DNA from: Candidatus Woesearchaeota archaeon
GTDB lineage: Archaea; Nanobdellota; Nanobdellia; Woesearchaeales; UBA11576
Length of the DNA: 10,386 nt
Reading direction: 5' to 3'
NCBI GenBank assembly: GCA_016219765.1
Contig: JACRKM010000105.1
Span: 1-10,386, forward strand
Shown piece by piece: positions 1-5,405 of this stretch (position 1 is the first letter of the stretch; the number at the start of each line of letters is the position of its first letter). Under the pieces are notes generated by a model. The model saw nothing but the letters and a program-made list of their open reading frames with translations, was not told where the DNA came from and ran no database searches. The position numbers were made by a program, and so were the translations under genes.

Positions 1-1
1 A

Positions 2-520
2 ACGGTCAAGATTTTGCTGTTCGACCGTGATGGCGCAGCGAAGATTATTTTGGAGGATGTCACAAAGCGCTTGGGGGTTTTCTATCATGAGGCGAGTGGT
101 GCGTTCGTCGATAACAGCAGCTTGTGCCCCGCTTGCAACAGCCCACGCGAGTGTTTCCATCTCCGCCATGCTTACGATTCGTACGCCATGTGCTTGGCAA
201 TTAAATGAATGATTCGCAAGAACGAACAGCTGTTCTGCGAGTTCTTGGATTTCTTGCGCTGGTACGACGGTGAGCGCCCCCTTGTTGATGCGGTACTGGA
301 CTTGCAGGGCTTCAAACTTGAATTTCTTGGTCTGCAGCGGATGATCGACGAGTTCCATGCGTACAGAAGGAGTGATGAAGAAAGTTCCATGAAAGTGTTT
401 TTTGAGATAATCAAGAACCCAGAGCAGGTTTGAAGTAGTAAGACTGATGATTGGACCTGTATCAAAGACCAGCGATTTGTTGTTTTCATGCGGGTTTTGA
501 GGTCCGGGTGGTGCGTCCAT
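2..520 (-). CDS. PIN-domain protein (putative ribonuclease), C-terminus beyond window
   Basis: The reading frame is open from ATG at 520 down to base 2, giving 173 codons with no stop, so the gene continues past the left edge. Residues 17-27 (LVFDTGPIISL) match the first strand of a PIN domain with its first catalytic Asp at D20. E56 in RMELVD, E120/E122 in MAEMETLAW and D138 in VIDERTTR supply the remaining acidic residues expected of the metal-binding tetrad. PIN domains are usually Mg-dependent RNases acting as toxins, in rRNA maturation or in RNA decay. No antitoxin-like small gene is visible immediately upstream, so a VapC toxin is less likely than a stand-alone archaeal PIN protein, but the far side is out of view. 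A weak TATA-like stretch (TTTTTATG, minus) lies near 543-550, about 26 bases before the ATG, and overlaps an inverted-repeat arm. The fold call is solid; substrate and role are unknown. Confidence 0.8.
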   Translation of the reverse strand, partial: MDAPPGPQNPHENNKSLVFDTGPIISLTTSNLLWVLDYLKKHFHGTFFITPSVRMELVDHPLQTKKFKFEALQVQYRINKGALTVVPAQEIQELAEQLFVLANHSFNCQAHGVRIVSMAEMETLAWAVASGAQAAVIDERTTRLMIENPQALCDILQNNLRCAITVEQQNLDR

Positions 521-540
521 TGCAAGGTGTGTTATTTGTT

Positions 541-626
541 GTCATAAAAATCCGCCGAAAGCGCCCTACCTCGGGCTAAAGCCCGAGGCTTGACGGGCAC
601 TTTCTTTGACTGCGGATTTTTAGGAC
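541..626. repeat. Nested 86-bp inverted repeat (three stacked stems)
   Basis: Outer arms are 541-555 and 612-626, with 14 of 15 positions complementary (core AAAAATCCGC / GCGGATTTTT). A middle stem pairs 557-566 (GAAAGCGCCC) with 595-604 (GGGCACTTTC); its single mismatch becomes a G-U wobble if the minus strand is transcribed. The inner hairpin is CCTCGGGC-TAAA-GCCCGAGG at 569-588. The three stems stack concentrically. The element lies between two minus-strand genes, and its left arm overlaps the likely promoter of the PIN gene. It could be a palindromic mobile element remnant, a structured RNA or a regulatory hairpin. Confidence 0.75.
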
Positions 627-627
627 G

Positions 628-668
628 CCAAAAAAGAGCCAACGCCCTAAAGGGCGGGGTTATCTTTT
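628..668 (-). terminator. Hairpin with A/T-tract flanks, probable terminator of the 684-1271 gene
   Basis: The stem CGCCCT-AA-AGGGCG (642-655) is flanked by complementary tracts AAAAAAGA and TCTTTTTT, so it reads as a hairpin followed by a run of T on either strand. It sits about 16 bases past the stop of the minus-strand gene at 684. Archaeal transcription ends mainly at T-runs, and the minus strand provides one here. The GC-rich hairpin with a CTAAAG centre also resembles end hairpins of IS200/IS605-type elements, so a transposon-end remnant is an alternative. Confidence 0.5.
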
Positions 669-683
669 TTGAGCGTTTGAAAG

Positions 684-1271
684 TTAGGGTTTGAAAAAAA
701 GAGTGCGTGCAAAGGCGAGCCTCGTTTCGACATTTGAAGGTTGCGCCTGCCTATCGTGCAGTTGCGTCTTTCCAATGTAGGAGAGGAGCTCCCATTGTCC
801 GATGCCAAGAACGGTTGCAGCGCGCGCGACACTGATGCCGCGCTCATGGAGCATGCTTCCTTTCTTAATCTGAGCCTTGTCCATGACGGCGTCGATGTAC
901 ATCTTAAATGACTTGTCGACATCGCCAATGAATTTGAAAAGAGCCTTAATACGGTCCCGGAATTCTTGGATACGGTTTGATCGCAGTTCGTGCTCTGCCG
1001 CCGCGACGATCGTATTGATGTCACTGCAATAAGGGAATGGTTTTCCGCAGCGCTCCATGAGTTTAGCGATTGAGTAAATGATGACTGCGGTAGAAACTGA
1101 ATCGCGATCCTGGAAAAGAGATGCATTGTGAATTGTATGATCAGAAAGTTCCATCAGCTGTCTGTGCTTGTGATTGGTGATTAGGCGCTGTGCTCTCTTG
1201 AGGACGCGAAGGATGTCCCTTCTTACTGCTGGTTTGATGATTTTTTCAGAGAGCACCACTGTTGTGACCAC
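684..1271 (-). CDS. Conserved hypothetical protein, possible C-terminal HTH
   Basis: The product is 195 aa, soluble and largely helical, with no signal peptide or membrane segment. The segment 41-60 (beginning ELSDHTIHNA) looks like a conserved core of a protein type I associate with DPANN genomes. Residues about 146-168 (GISVARAATVLGIGQWELL) have helix-turn-helix character, so nucleic-acid binding is possible but unproven. The start is taken as GTG at 1271: the frame is closed by a stop about 40 bases further upstream and offers no ATG. No Shine-Dalgarno is visible. A TATA-like TTTAAATAT on the minus strand at 1353-1361 would give a leader of roughly 60 nt. The gene is followed by a hairpin/T-run at 628-668. 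The codon pattern and coherent protein make it a real gene; function is not recognised. Confidence 0.8.
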   Translation of the reverse strand: MVTTVVLSEKIIKPAVRRDILRVLKRAQRLITNHKHRQLMELSDHTIHNASLFQDRDSVSTAVIIYSIAKLMERCGKPFPYCSDINTIVAAAEHELRSNRIQEFRDRIKALFKFIGDVDKSFKMYIDAVMDKAQIKKGSMLHERGISVARAATVLGIGQWELLSYIGKTQLHDRQAQPSNVETRLAFARTLFFKP

Positions 1272-1352
1272 ACTTTCGGCTCGCGCACACGAACAAATCT
1301 TTGAAAGTCAACGCGACAAACGCCGCAGATATCTTGACATCGAACATTGTAG

Positions 1353-1361
1353 ATATTTAAA
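1353..1361 (-). promoter_or_regulatory. TATA box candidate for the 684-1271 gene
   Basis: The minus strand reads TTTAAATAT, an archaeal TATA-like element, about 85 bases before the GTG start. The sequence is nearly symmetrical, so orientation is uncertain. It ends just before the direct repeat at 1368-1376. Confidence 0.4.
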
Positions 1362-1475
1362 CATTGCGAGTGGATGGGCGTTATTGAAAAGCTCACACGT
1401 GCAGGCACGTTCAACACCGCTGCCCTGTTGCGAGAGATAGCGGATCTTGCTTTGATGTCGACAAGTTGGACGCCC

Positions 1476-1497
1476 CCAGCGGCTATCGATCCGCTGG
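1476..1497. repeat. Hairpin 1 of the intergenic palindrome chain
   Basis: CCAGCGG (1476-1482) and CCGCTGG (1491-1497) form a perfect 7-bp stem with an 8-base loop. It is the first of four consecutive hairpins between 1476 and 1610. Confidence 0.6.
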
Positions 1498-1510
1498 CAC
1501 TCGAACTCCA

Positions 1511-1539
1511 GTCCGATTTCCGCTTCGCTCCAATCGGAC
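1511..1539. repeat. Hairpin 2, loop complementary to hairpin 3
   Basis: GTCCGATT (1511-1518) and AATCGGAC (1532-1539) form a perfect 8-bp stem with a 13-base loop. Loop bases 1521-1530, CGCTTCGCTC, are the exact reverse complement of the loop of the next hairpin. Read on the minus strand, this is a second copy of the hairpin-3 pattern with different but still complementary stem bases. Confidence 0.7.
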
Positions 1540-1551
1540 GACGAACATTGA

Positions 1552-1578
1552 GTAGTATTGAGCGAAGCGAAATACTAC
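1552..1578. repeat. Hairpin 3, loop complementary to hairpin 2
   Basis: GTAGTATT (1552-1559) and AATACTAC (1571-1578) form a perfect 8-bp stem around GAGCGAAGCGA. The ten bases GAGCGAAGCG (1560-1569) can pair fully with the loop of hairpin 2. Confidence 0.7.
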
Positions 1579-1589
1579 GAGGTGGGTTG

Positions 1590-1610
1590 ATAAGGGAAGC
1601 ATTCCCTTAT
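1590..1610. repeat. Hairpin 4 (9-bp stem, 3-base loop)
   Basis: ATAAGGGAA-GCA-TTCCCTTAT is a perfect, tightly looped stem. It may extend outward through GGGTTG (1585-1589 region) and CGACCC (1619-1624) with an internal bulge. Confidence 0.65.
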
Positions 1611-1721
1611 GGGGATGTCGACCCGCGGAAAAAGAATCCCGCATCACGAGCCGGCAGCGGTGTTGAACGAACGAAGGTGTGCGCAGCACGCCAGAGTGGT
1701 GCCGTGCACCAGAGAGCACAC

Positions 1722-1798
1722 CTTTTCAATAACGCCGAGTGGATGGCGTAATTGAAAAGTCCAATGGTTCTGGCACGAAGTGTGCACAACTTTTCAAT
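1722..1798. repeat. Alternating ATTGAAAAG / CTTTTCAAT inverted repeats
   Basis: CTTTTCAAT at 1722-1730, ATTGAAAAG at 1751-1759 and CTTTTCAAT at 1790-1798 alternate in orientation; with the copy at 1383-1391 there are four. The first two form a 15-bp hairpin with one mismatch (1722-1736 / 1745-1759). The last two form a perfect 10-bp inverted repeat (1751-1760 / 1789-1798). Confidence 0.65.
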
Positions 1799-1880
1799 GC
1801 AAAGATGTTCATGAAATACTCAGTGCACAGCACCACCCAGTGAGCACGAACATGTTGTTGGCTGCCGACGTCACAAGCAC

Positions 1881-1895
1881 CGAAAACTATATAAA
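1881..1895 (+). promoter_or_regulatory. BRE and TATA box of the arvABC operon
   Basis: CGAAAA (1881-1886) matches an archaeal BRE and is followed by TATATAAA (1888-1895). Transcription would start near 1915-1920, leaving a leader of about 30 nt before ATG 1949. The palindrome block 1368-1798 lies directly upstream and could influence this promoter. Confidence 0.75.
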
Positions 1896-1948
1896 GTAAG
1901 GAGGGGGTTGGAACTTGCTTTGATTTGTTTGGGTAAACAGGTGACCGC

Positions 1949-2581
1949 ATGCTTTCAGTGATGAAAAAATTCGTAAATAAGGTTTTCAGAAATCTGTTCA
2001 GGAAGAAGTCTGTTCTCAAGATTGGCTTGTACGGTCCACCGAATGGCGGAAAAACGACCCTTGCGAATCGCATATGCATGGATTGGCTTGGCGAAGAGAT
2101 GGGCGTTGCTTCTCCGATTGAGCATGAGACGCGGGAAGTGCAGGTTAAGGAACAGATCAACATCAAATCGGGGAATCGGGAGATTTCATTTAGCCTGGTC
2201 GACACGCCCGGCATCGCGACAAAGATTGATTATGAGAATTTTGTCAGGAAGGGGCTGAGCGAAGATGAAGCGAAGCAGCGTGCAAAGGAAGCGACGAAGG
2301 GAGTGATCGATGCCATTAAGTGGCTTGATAACATGGATGTCGTGATCGTCGTGCTTGATGCTACGCGCGATCCGTATTCACAGGTGAACATAACGATCAT
2401 CGGCAATCTTGCCGCACGCGATATCCCTGTATTGATTGTCGGAAATAAGGTCGATATTCGCAAGGCGGATGTGAAAAAGATCAAAGCCGCATTCCCGCAG
2501 TATGATGTGTTAGGAATTTCAGCAAAGAAAGGGACAAGTATTGAGGAATTCTACGAGGCGCTGTTTGTGCTTGCCGGCTGA
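1949..2581 (+). CDS. arvA: ArvA/OapA-type Era-like small GTPase
   Basis: This 210-aa GTPase has all five G motifs: G1 GPPNGGKTT (29-37), a G2 Thr near T61 in HETREV, G3 DTPG (85-88), G4 NKVD (166-169) and G5 SAK (191-193). A basic N-terminus (residues 6-20, KKFVNKVFRNLFRKK) could act as an amphipathic membrane-contact helix. Together with the two downstream genes it matches the archaeal operon called oapABC (origin-associated, Haloferax volcanii) and arvABC (needed for extracellular vesicle production in haloarchaea). A role in vesiculation here is inferred from the family and gene order, not shown by the sequence. The start is ATG 1949; ATG 1961 (MKKF) is a possible alternative. It is the first gene after a strong TATA box and is followed by arvB after a 78-base gap. 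Confidence 0.88.
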   Translation: MLSVMKKFVNKVFRNLFRKKSVLKIGLYGPPNGGKTTLANRICMDWLGEEMGVASPIEHETREVQVKEQINIKSGNREISFSLVDTPGIATKIDYENFVRKGLSEDEAKQRAKEATKGVIDAIKWLDNMDVVIVVLDATRDPYSQVNITIIGNLAARDIPVLIVGNKVDIRKADVKKIKAAFPQYDVLGISAKKGTSIEEFYEALFVLAG

Positions 2582-2594
2582 GCGAACGACCGCA

Positions 2595-2663
2595 ATGTTC
2601 AAGACCATTGCATCCGAAAGAGGAATTAAAAAAAAAAGTGATTCAAAAAGAGGAACACCATGA
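2595..2663 (+). CDS. Possible 22-codon leader ORF overlapping arvB by ATGA
   Basis: ATG at 2595 opens a 22-codon frame rich in Lys, Arg and Ser that ends with a TGA overlapping the arvB ATG (ATGA at 2660-2663). The overlap is the layout used for translational coupling. There is no clear Shine-Dalgarno, a ten-A run lies inside it and the composition is low complexity, so this may be chance. Confidence 0.15.
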   Translation: MFKTIASERGIKKKSDSKRGTP

Positions 2664-3058
2664 GCTTGACGCTGCAATTCATTCCATATCAGGAGATTGA
2701 GAATTTAAGCTCGCTTGGCAGGATTCGTAAACTACTCAATATCGTGAAGGAAAAGAAGATTGTATTGCTTGAAGGCCGTCTGAAGAAAGAAGAAGAGGCA
2801 GAGTTGATCAAAACTACTATGGAGGAGATCAACCAGGATTTCAAGGGGATTGAGCTTGCTGTGATTTATCCTGGCACGCAGAATCTTGATTTTGTAAGAA
2901 AGTTGCGCGTGCAGTTCATAAACGCGCTGCTCGGCGATCGTCAGGGCTTGACGATCGTGGGCCCTGCATCGATCATCAAGGAGATCAAAAAGGACCCGAA
3001 CAGGATCCAGTTGTTGACTCTTGAGCCTTCCAAGAGACAGTCTGGCAAAAAAAGGTGA
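2660..3058 (+). CDS. arvB: ArvB/OapB family protein (DUF2073)
   Basis: The product is 132 aa, an alpha/beta protein without membrane segments. Its layout (N-terminal FIPYQEIENLSSLGRIRKLL, then KKIVLLEGRL, LAVIYPG and LTIVGPASIIKEIKKDP near the end) fits the archaeal DUF2073 family, now OapB/ArvB. Its position between the GTPase and the Zn-ribbon protein is the conserved order of this operon and is the strongest support. The C-terminus is basic (KRQSGKKR). ATG 2660 is preceded by AGAGGAA, a good Shine-Dalgarno about 5 bases away. The molecular activity of the family is unknown; the haloarchaeal operon is linked to vesicle formation. Confidence 0.82.
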   Translation: MSLTLQFIPYQEIENLSSLGRIRKLLNIVKEKKIVLLEGRLKKEEEAELIKTTMEEINQDFKGIELAVIYPGTQNLDFVRKLRVQFINALLGDRQGLTIVGPASIIKEIKKDPNRIQLLTLEPSKRQSGKKR

Positions 3059-3084
3059 CAAAAAATTCATAGGGAGTAAAATAT

Positions 3085-3486
3085 ATGCCACACCAATGCG
3101 TTCGTTGCAATTCATTCTATCAGGACGGATCTGAAGTCATTCTCAAAGGGTGCTCCTGCGGGGCTCGTTTGTTCTTCTATGTCAAGCAGGAATCAATCGA
3201 CAATGCAAAGAGGATGAACGCGCGTTTGTCCGATCGCGACAAACAGCAGATTGAACAGGACGTTCTTGATCTTGTGGGCGTTGAAGATGATGAGCCGGTA
3301 GTCCTCGACTTGGAAACCATTCGCGTGACGCGGCCTGGAAAATTCGAACTTGACCTGGTGCAATTGTTCAATAACGAGAACCCGCTCGTGTACAAGCTTG
3401 ACGAAGGCAAATATGTTATCGATGTGCCTGAGACTTTCTTGCGGAGGGAAGCGTTTAAAAAAGCGCAATTGAAGAAGCAATCTTGA
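3085..3486 (+). CDS. arvC: ArvC/OapC family zinc-ribbon protein (DUF2072)
   Basis: The product is 133 aa. An N-terminal zinc ribbon is formed by C5-x2-C8 (CVRC) and C23-x-C25 (CSC). A charged segment rich in Asp/Glu follows (about 48-75), then a C-terminal beta-rich part ending VYKLDEGKYVIDVPETF and a basic tail. The CxxC...CxC ribbon and the third position after an Era-like GTPase and a DUF2073 protein identify the archaeal OapC/ArvC family. ATG 3085 has GGGAG about 8 bases upstream and lies 26 bases after the arvB stop, so the genes are probably co-transcribed. The gene ends 41 bases before the convergent tRNA-Phe. The partner or nucleic acid bound by the ribbon is not known. Confidence 0.85.
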   Translation: MPHQCVRCNSFYQDGSEVILKGCSCGARLFFYVKQESIDNAKRMNARLSDRDKQQIEQDVLDLVGVEDDEPVVLDLETIRVTRPGKFELDLVQLFNNENPLVYKLDEGKYVIDVPETFLRREAFKKAQLKKQS

Positions 3487-3527
3487 ATTTGTTTCTGCCG
3501 TTTCTAAGTACACGAAGTGAAACCTCA

Positions 3528-3601
3528 TGGGACGGACGAGATTTGAACTCGTGACCCTTCGGTCTTCAGCCGAATGCTCTCCCAGTCTGAGCTACCGTCC
3601 C
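3528..3601 (-). tRNA. tRNA-Phe (GAA)
   Basis: The minus strand folds as a complete cloverleaf: acceptor GGGACGG / CCGTCCC with discriminator A, D arm GCTC...GAGC, anticodon stem TTCGG / CCGAA around CTGAAGA (anticodon GAA), a five-base variable loop and T arm ACGAG-TTCAAAT-CTCGT. It is 74 nt with no intron. CCA is not encoded, as usual in many archaea. It has its own TATA box at 3632-3639 and is convergent with arvC. Confidence 0.97.
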
Positions 3602-3631
3602 GTAGCGTGGGAGCAAAGAATTCGAGGTTTC

Positions 3632-3647
3632 TTTATATAGCTTTTGG
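3632..3647 (-). promoter_or_regulatory. BRE and TATA box of tRNA-Phe
   Basis: On the minus strand CAAAAG (BRE-like) is followed by CTATATAAAG, with the TATA core at 3632-3639. It lies about 31-38 bases before the mature tRNA 5' end, so a short leader must be removed, presumably by RNase P. Confidence 0.75.
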
Positions 3648-3702
3648 TAACGTAAAAATGCCTTGAACGCGCGCCCAGATGAATTACGAGATGAATTGAC
3701 AA

Positions 3703-4206
3703 TCAGACAACGTCTTCTTCTTCCACTGAGAAATCGCTTTCTTCCTCGCGCCCAGGGTCTTCATCGTCGTCGTTCTCCGGCTCAGAAAATCTTCCAGGAT
3801 CTTCTCCTGAAGAGGGAGAATGTTTGCGCGGCAGAGCCGATGGAACCGTCGGGTGTGCTGATGATGCTTCTGGCGTGCCGGAAACTGTTGCGGCTTGCGC
3901 TCCTTCAGCAGCTTCTCCTGCGTTCACAACTTCGAGCTTTCCGAATTTTCCGGTAGATAGTTGCATCTCTCCGCGGAACTCGCTCACGTAGCCGTTGGCG
4001 ATCTTGATAAGGTCTCCTACGTGAACTTGGTCGATCTGCTCATTCCAGAGTGAAAGCTTAATGGAGCCTGTTTCATCTTTGATGGTTGCGTTTGCGACTC
4101 TGCCTTGGTTCCCTCCCTTGTCAAATGTTCTGCTCTGGCCAATGTCAAGGACAGTGGCAGCTAGTTCAACCTTCCCCTGTCGTGGTTGGAGCTCATTTAT
4201 CTTCAT
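3703..4206 (-). CDS. OB-fold single-stranded-DNA-binding protein (RPA/SSB-like) with acidic tail
   Basis: The product is 167 aa. Residues 1-95 form a single OB fold of the archaeal RPA/SSB type (start MKINELQPRQGKVELAATVL, then VANATIKDETGSIKLSLWNE, then VHVGDLIKIANGYVSEFRGE). A flexible Ala/Ser/Pro linker (96-140) and a strongly acidic tail (140-167) follow. This domain order resembles crenarchaeal SSB, where one OB fold binds ssDNA and the tail recruits partners. There is no zinc finger. An RNA-binding or tRNA-related OB role is possible. The start ATG 4206 has a TATA-like TTTTATAC (minus) near 4232-4239, about 29 bases away, so the mRNA is probably leaderless or nearly so. It is a single-gene unit between tRNA-Phe and the glyS operon. 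Confidence 0.85.
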   Translation of the reverse strand: MKINELQPRQGKVELAATVLDIGQSRTFDKGGNQGRVANATIKDETGSIKLSLWNEQIDQVHVGDLIKIANGYVSEFRGEMQLSTGKFGKLEVVNAGEAAEGAQAATVSGTPEASSAHPTVPSALPRKHSPSSGEDPGRFSEPENDDDEDPGREEESDFSVEEEDVV

Positions 4207-4231
4207 ACGCGCGCGAAAGTGTTTCTTGTAT

Positions 4232-4239
4232 AAAATTCT
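4232..4239 (-). promoter_or_regulatory. TATA box of the SSB-like gene
   Basis: The minus strand reads TTTTATAC, preceded by the A-rich GAAAAGAA that could serve as BRE. The distance to ATG 4206 is about 29 bases from its centre. Confidence 0.55.
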
Positions 4240-4310
4240 TTTCCAGATGATTTAAAAACAGGCAAATATGCAGCCAAACAGAAGAACAACTGCCGCAAAG
4301 CATTATAAAT

Positions 4311-5366
4311 CTACATCGCTGGCGGTGGAGCCTCTTGCGTCGCTTGTTGCTGTGCAGAAGCTTGTATGCGGTCTTTCTGGATTTGAGTGAAGACAGTATT
4401 CACAAGGTCTTGGCTCCATCCTACGGAGAGCAAGTGCTCTTGGATTTGTGCCGGTGTATATCCTTGTGACAGTTTTTCGTTGGTGTACGCTTTCACTTGT
4501 AGCACAGCAGGATCGACTGCAGGCGGGACAAGTGCGGCAGAAATACTCGTCACGGGCGGCGCTTTTTCCATTTGCTTAAGTGCGCGGTTCTTGCTGTGGG
4601 ATACTGTAACAAAGATGCCGATCGTGAGCATGATGAAGACGAAGAGTGCGGAGATCATATTGGTCAATGTCAAAAAGCGGCCGAGCGGGCCAAGCGATTT
4701 CGGCCATTCGGCTCGCGGAAGTTCATCTTGGAACTTATCTTCTTCGAGGTGCTTTTGGAGGAGTTTTTGTTGGTCTTTCGTGAGCGTATCCATGCAGCAG
4801 GATAAGTCTCCTTTGATAAGCTCTTCAGGCGTTGCCATTGTCGTAAGCGCAGAGCAGAATGTTGATTTGAATTGCTGATTACAGATAACATTCCCTCCTG
4901 CTTCGACATAGCGTGATGGAAGGATCTGGTAAGCACCGCCGTCGATTCCTGCAAGAGCGTTTGCAAGGCTTGGGTCTTCAGCAAATGCGACAAAGTCGTC
5001 GTAACTGTTGTACTTGATGGTGAAGTCTGCAAATGCGGGGCCGCCGCAATATTCTGCAGCGCTCTTCATAACTTTATATGTCGGTCCTGTTTTCTCGACG
5101 AAGAATGATTCGATTGCTTCGGGTGTTGTGATCGCAACACAAAAACGGGCGTCGGGGATTTGCGACAGGAATTGGGCGCTCGAGAGTGCTGTTTCCAATT
5201 GTGTTTGCGCGGTTGTAGGGTCGTACGTTGCTGATCCGGTAAGGCCGTCGAGCGCAGTGTGCTTTATCACATAGCCGATTGCGAGGAGAACCAGAAGTAA
5301 GAAGATAAAATGTATGATGGCATTGCTTGCCGTACTTGCGCGTCTGCGTTGAGTGGTGTGGTGCAC
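4311..5366 (-). CDS. Two-TM membrane protein with Cys-containing outer domain and C-terminal helical motif
   Basis: From GTG 5366 the product is 351 aa. A basic N-terminus precedes TM1 (about 16-34). A ~200-residue domain with six Cys (76, 107, 162, 171, 190, 191) probably lies outside the cell with disulfides, then TM2 (about 237-256). The cytoplasmic tail has a helical motif at about 290-329 (TNEKLSQGYTPAQIQEHLLS, then VGWSQDLV) of a kind I recall from DPANN membrane proteins, and a Gln/Ala/Pro-rich end. GTG 5366 is preferred because AGAGGG lies 5 bases before it; TTG 5384 is the longer alternative. It follows glyS by about 40 bases in the same reading frame, separated only by the glyS TGA, so the two are probably co-transcribed. 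Function is not recognised. Confidence 0.8.
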   Translation of the reverse strand: MHHTTQRRRASTASNAIIHFIFLLLVLLAIGYVIKHTALDGLTGSATYDPTTAQTQLETALSSAQFLSQIPDARFCVAITTPEAIESFFVEKTGPTYKVMKSAAEYCGGPAFADFTIKYNSYDDFVAFAEDPSLANALAGIDGGAYQILPSRYVEAGGNVICNQQFKSTFCSALTTMATPEELIKGDLSCCMDTLTKDQQKLLQKHLEEDKFQDELPRAEWPKSLGPLGRFLTLTNMISALFVFIMLTIGIFVTVSHSKNRALKQMEKAPPVTSISAALVPPAVDPAVLQVKAYTNEKLSQGYTPAQIQEHLLSVGWSQDLVNTVFTQIQKDRIQASAQQQATQEAPPPAM

Positions 5367-5405
5367 GAGACCCTCTTTTTGCAATTCTTTATTCTGATCC
5401 GTTAT

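Larger units (their letters stand above)
1368..1745. mobile_element. MITE-like element: 15-bp perfect TIRs with 9-bp flanking direct repeats
   Basis: GGCGTTATTGAAAAG at 1377-1391 is the exact reverse complement of CTTTTCAATAACGCC at 1722-1736. Both termini are bordered on the outside by the direct repeat GAGTGGATG (1368-1376 and 1737-1745), as expected for a target-site duplication. A second inverted pair inside is also exact: CGTTCAACACCGCTGCC (1408-1424) with GGCAGCGGTGTTGAACG (1653-1669). The right arm carries an extra ~50 bp of small hairpins (TGGTGC-CGT-GCACCA at 1697-1711; GGTGTGC / GCACACC at 1676-1682 and 1716-1722). There is no transposase; the 125-codon frame at 1374-1751 crosses all the repeats and does not look like a protein. 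A near copy of the terminal repeat lies directly outside the right flank (1745-1759), so local duplication is an alternative to transposition. Confidence 0.6.

Noticed and set aside
172..525. 117-codon minus-strand frame starting TTG 525
   Set aside because: It is a shifted frame over the PIN gene; the frame from ATG 520 gives a clear PIN domain while this one is Ser/Arg-rich and meaningless.
1377..1736. Integron attC-like site
   Set aside because: The arms lack the conserved attC end motifs (RYYYAAC / GTTRRRY pairs in place) and no integrase or cassette structure is visible.
1374..1751. 125-codon plus-strand frame as a gene
   Set aside because: It runs through all the palindromes and both arms of the MITE-like element, has no promoter or RBS of its own, and its protein has no coherent domain.
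1368..1798. CRISPR array
   Set aside because: Repeats are inverted rather than direct, of different lengths, and without regular spacers; no cas genes are present.
1726..2214. 162-codon minus-strand frame opposite arvA
   Set aside because: It is the complement of the GTPase coding region and the palindrome block; no family resemblance.
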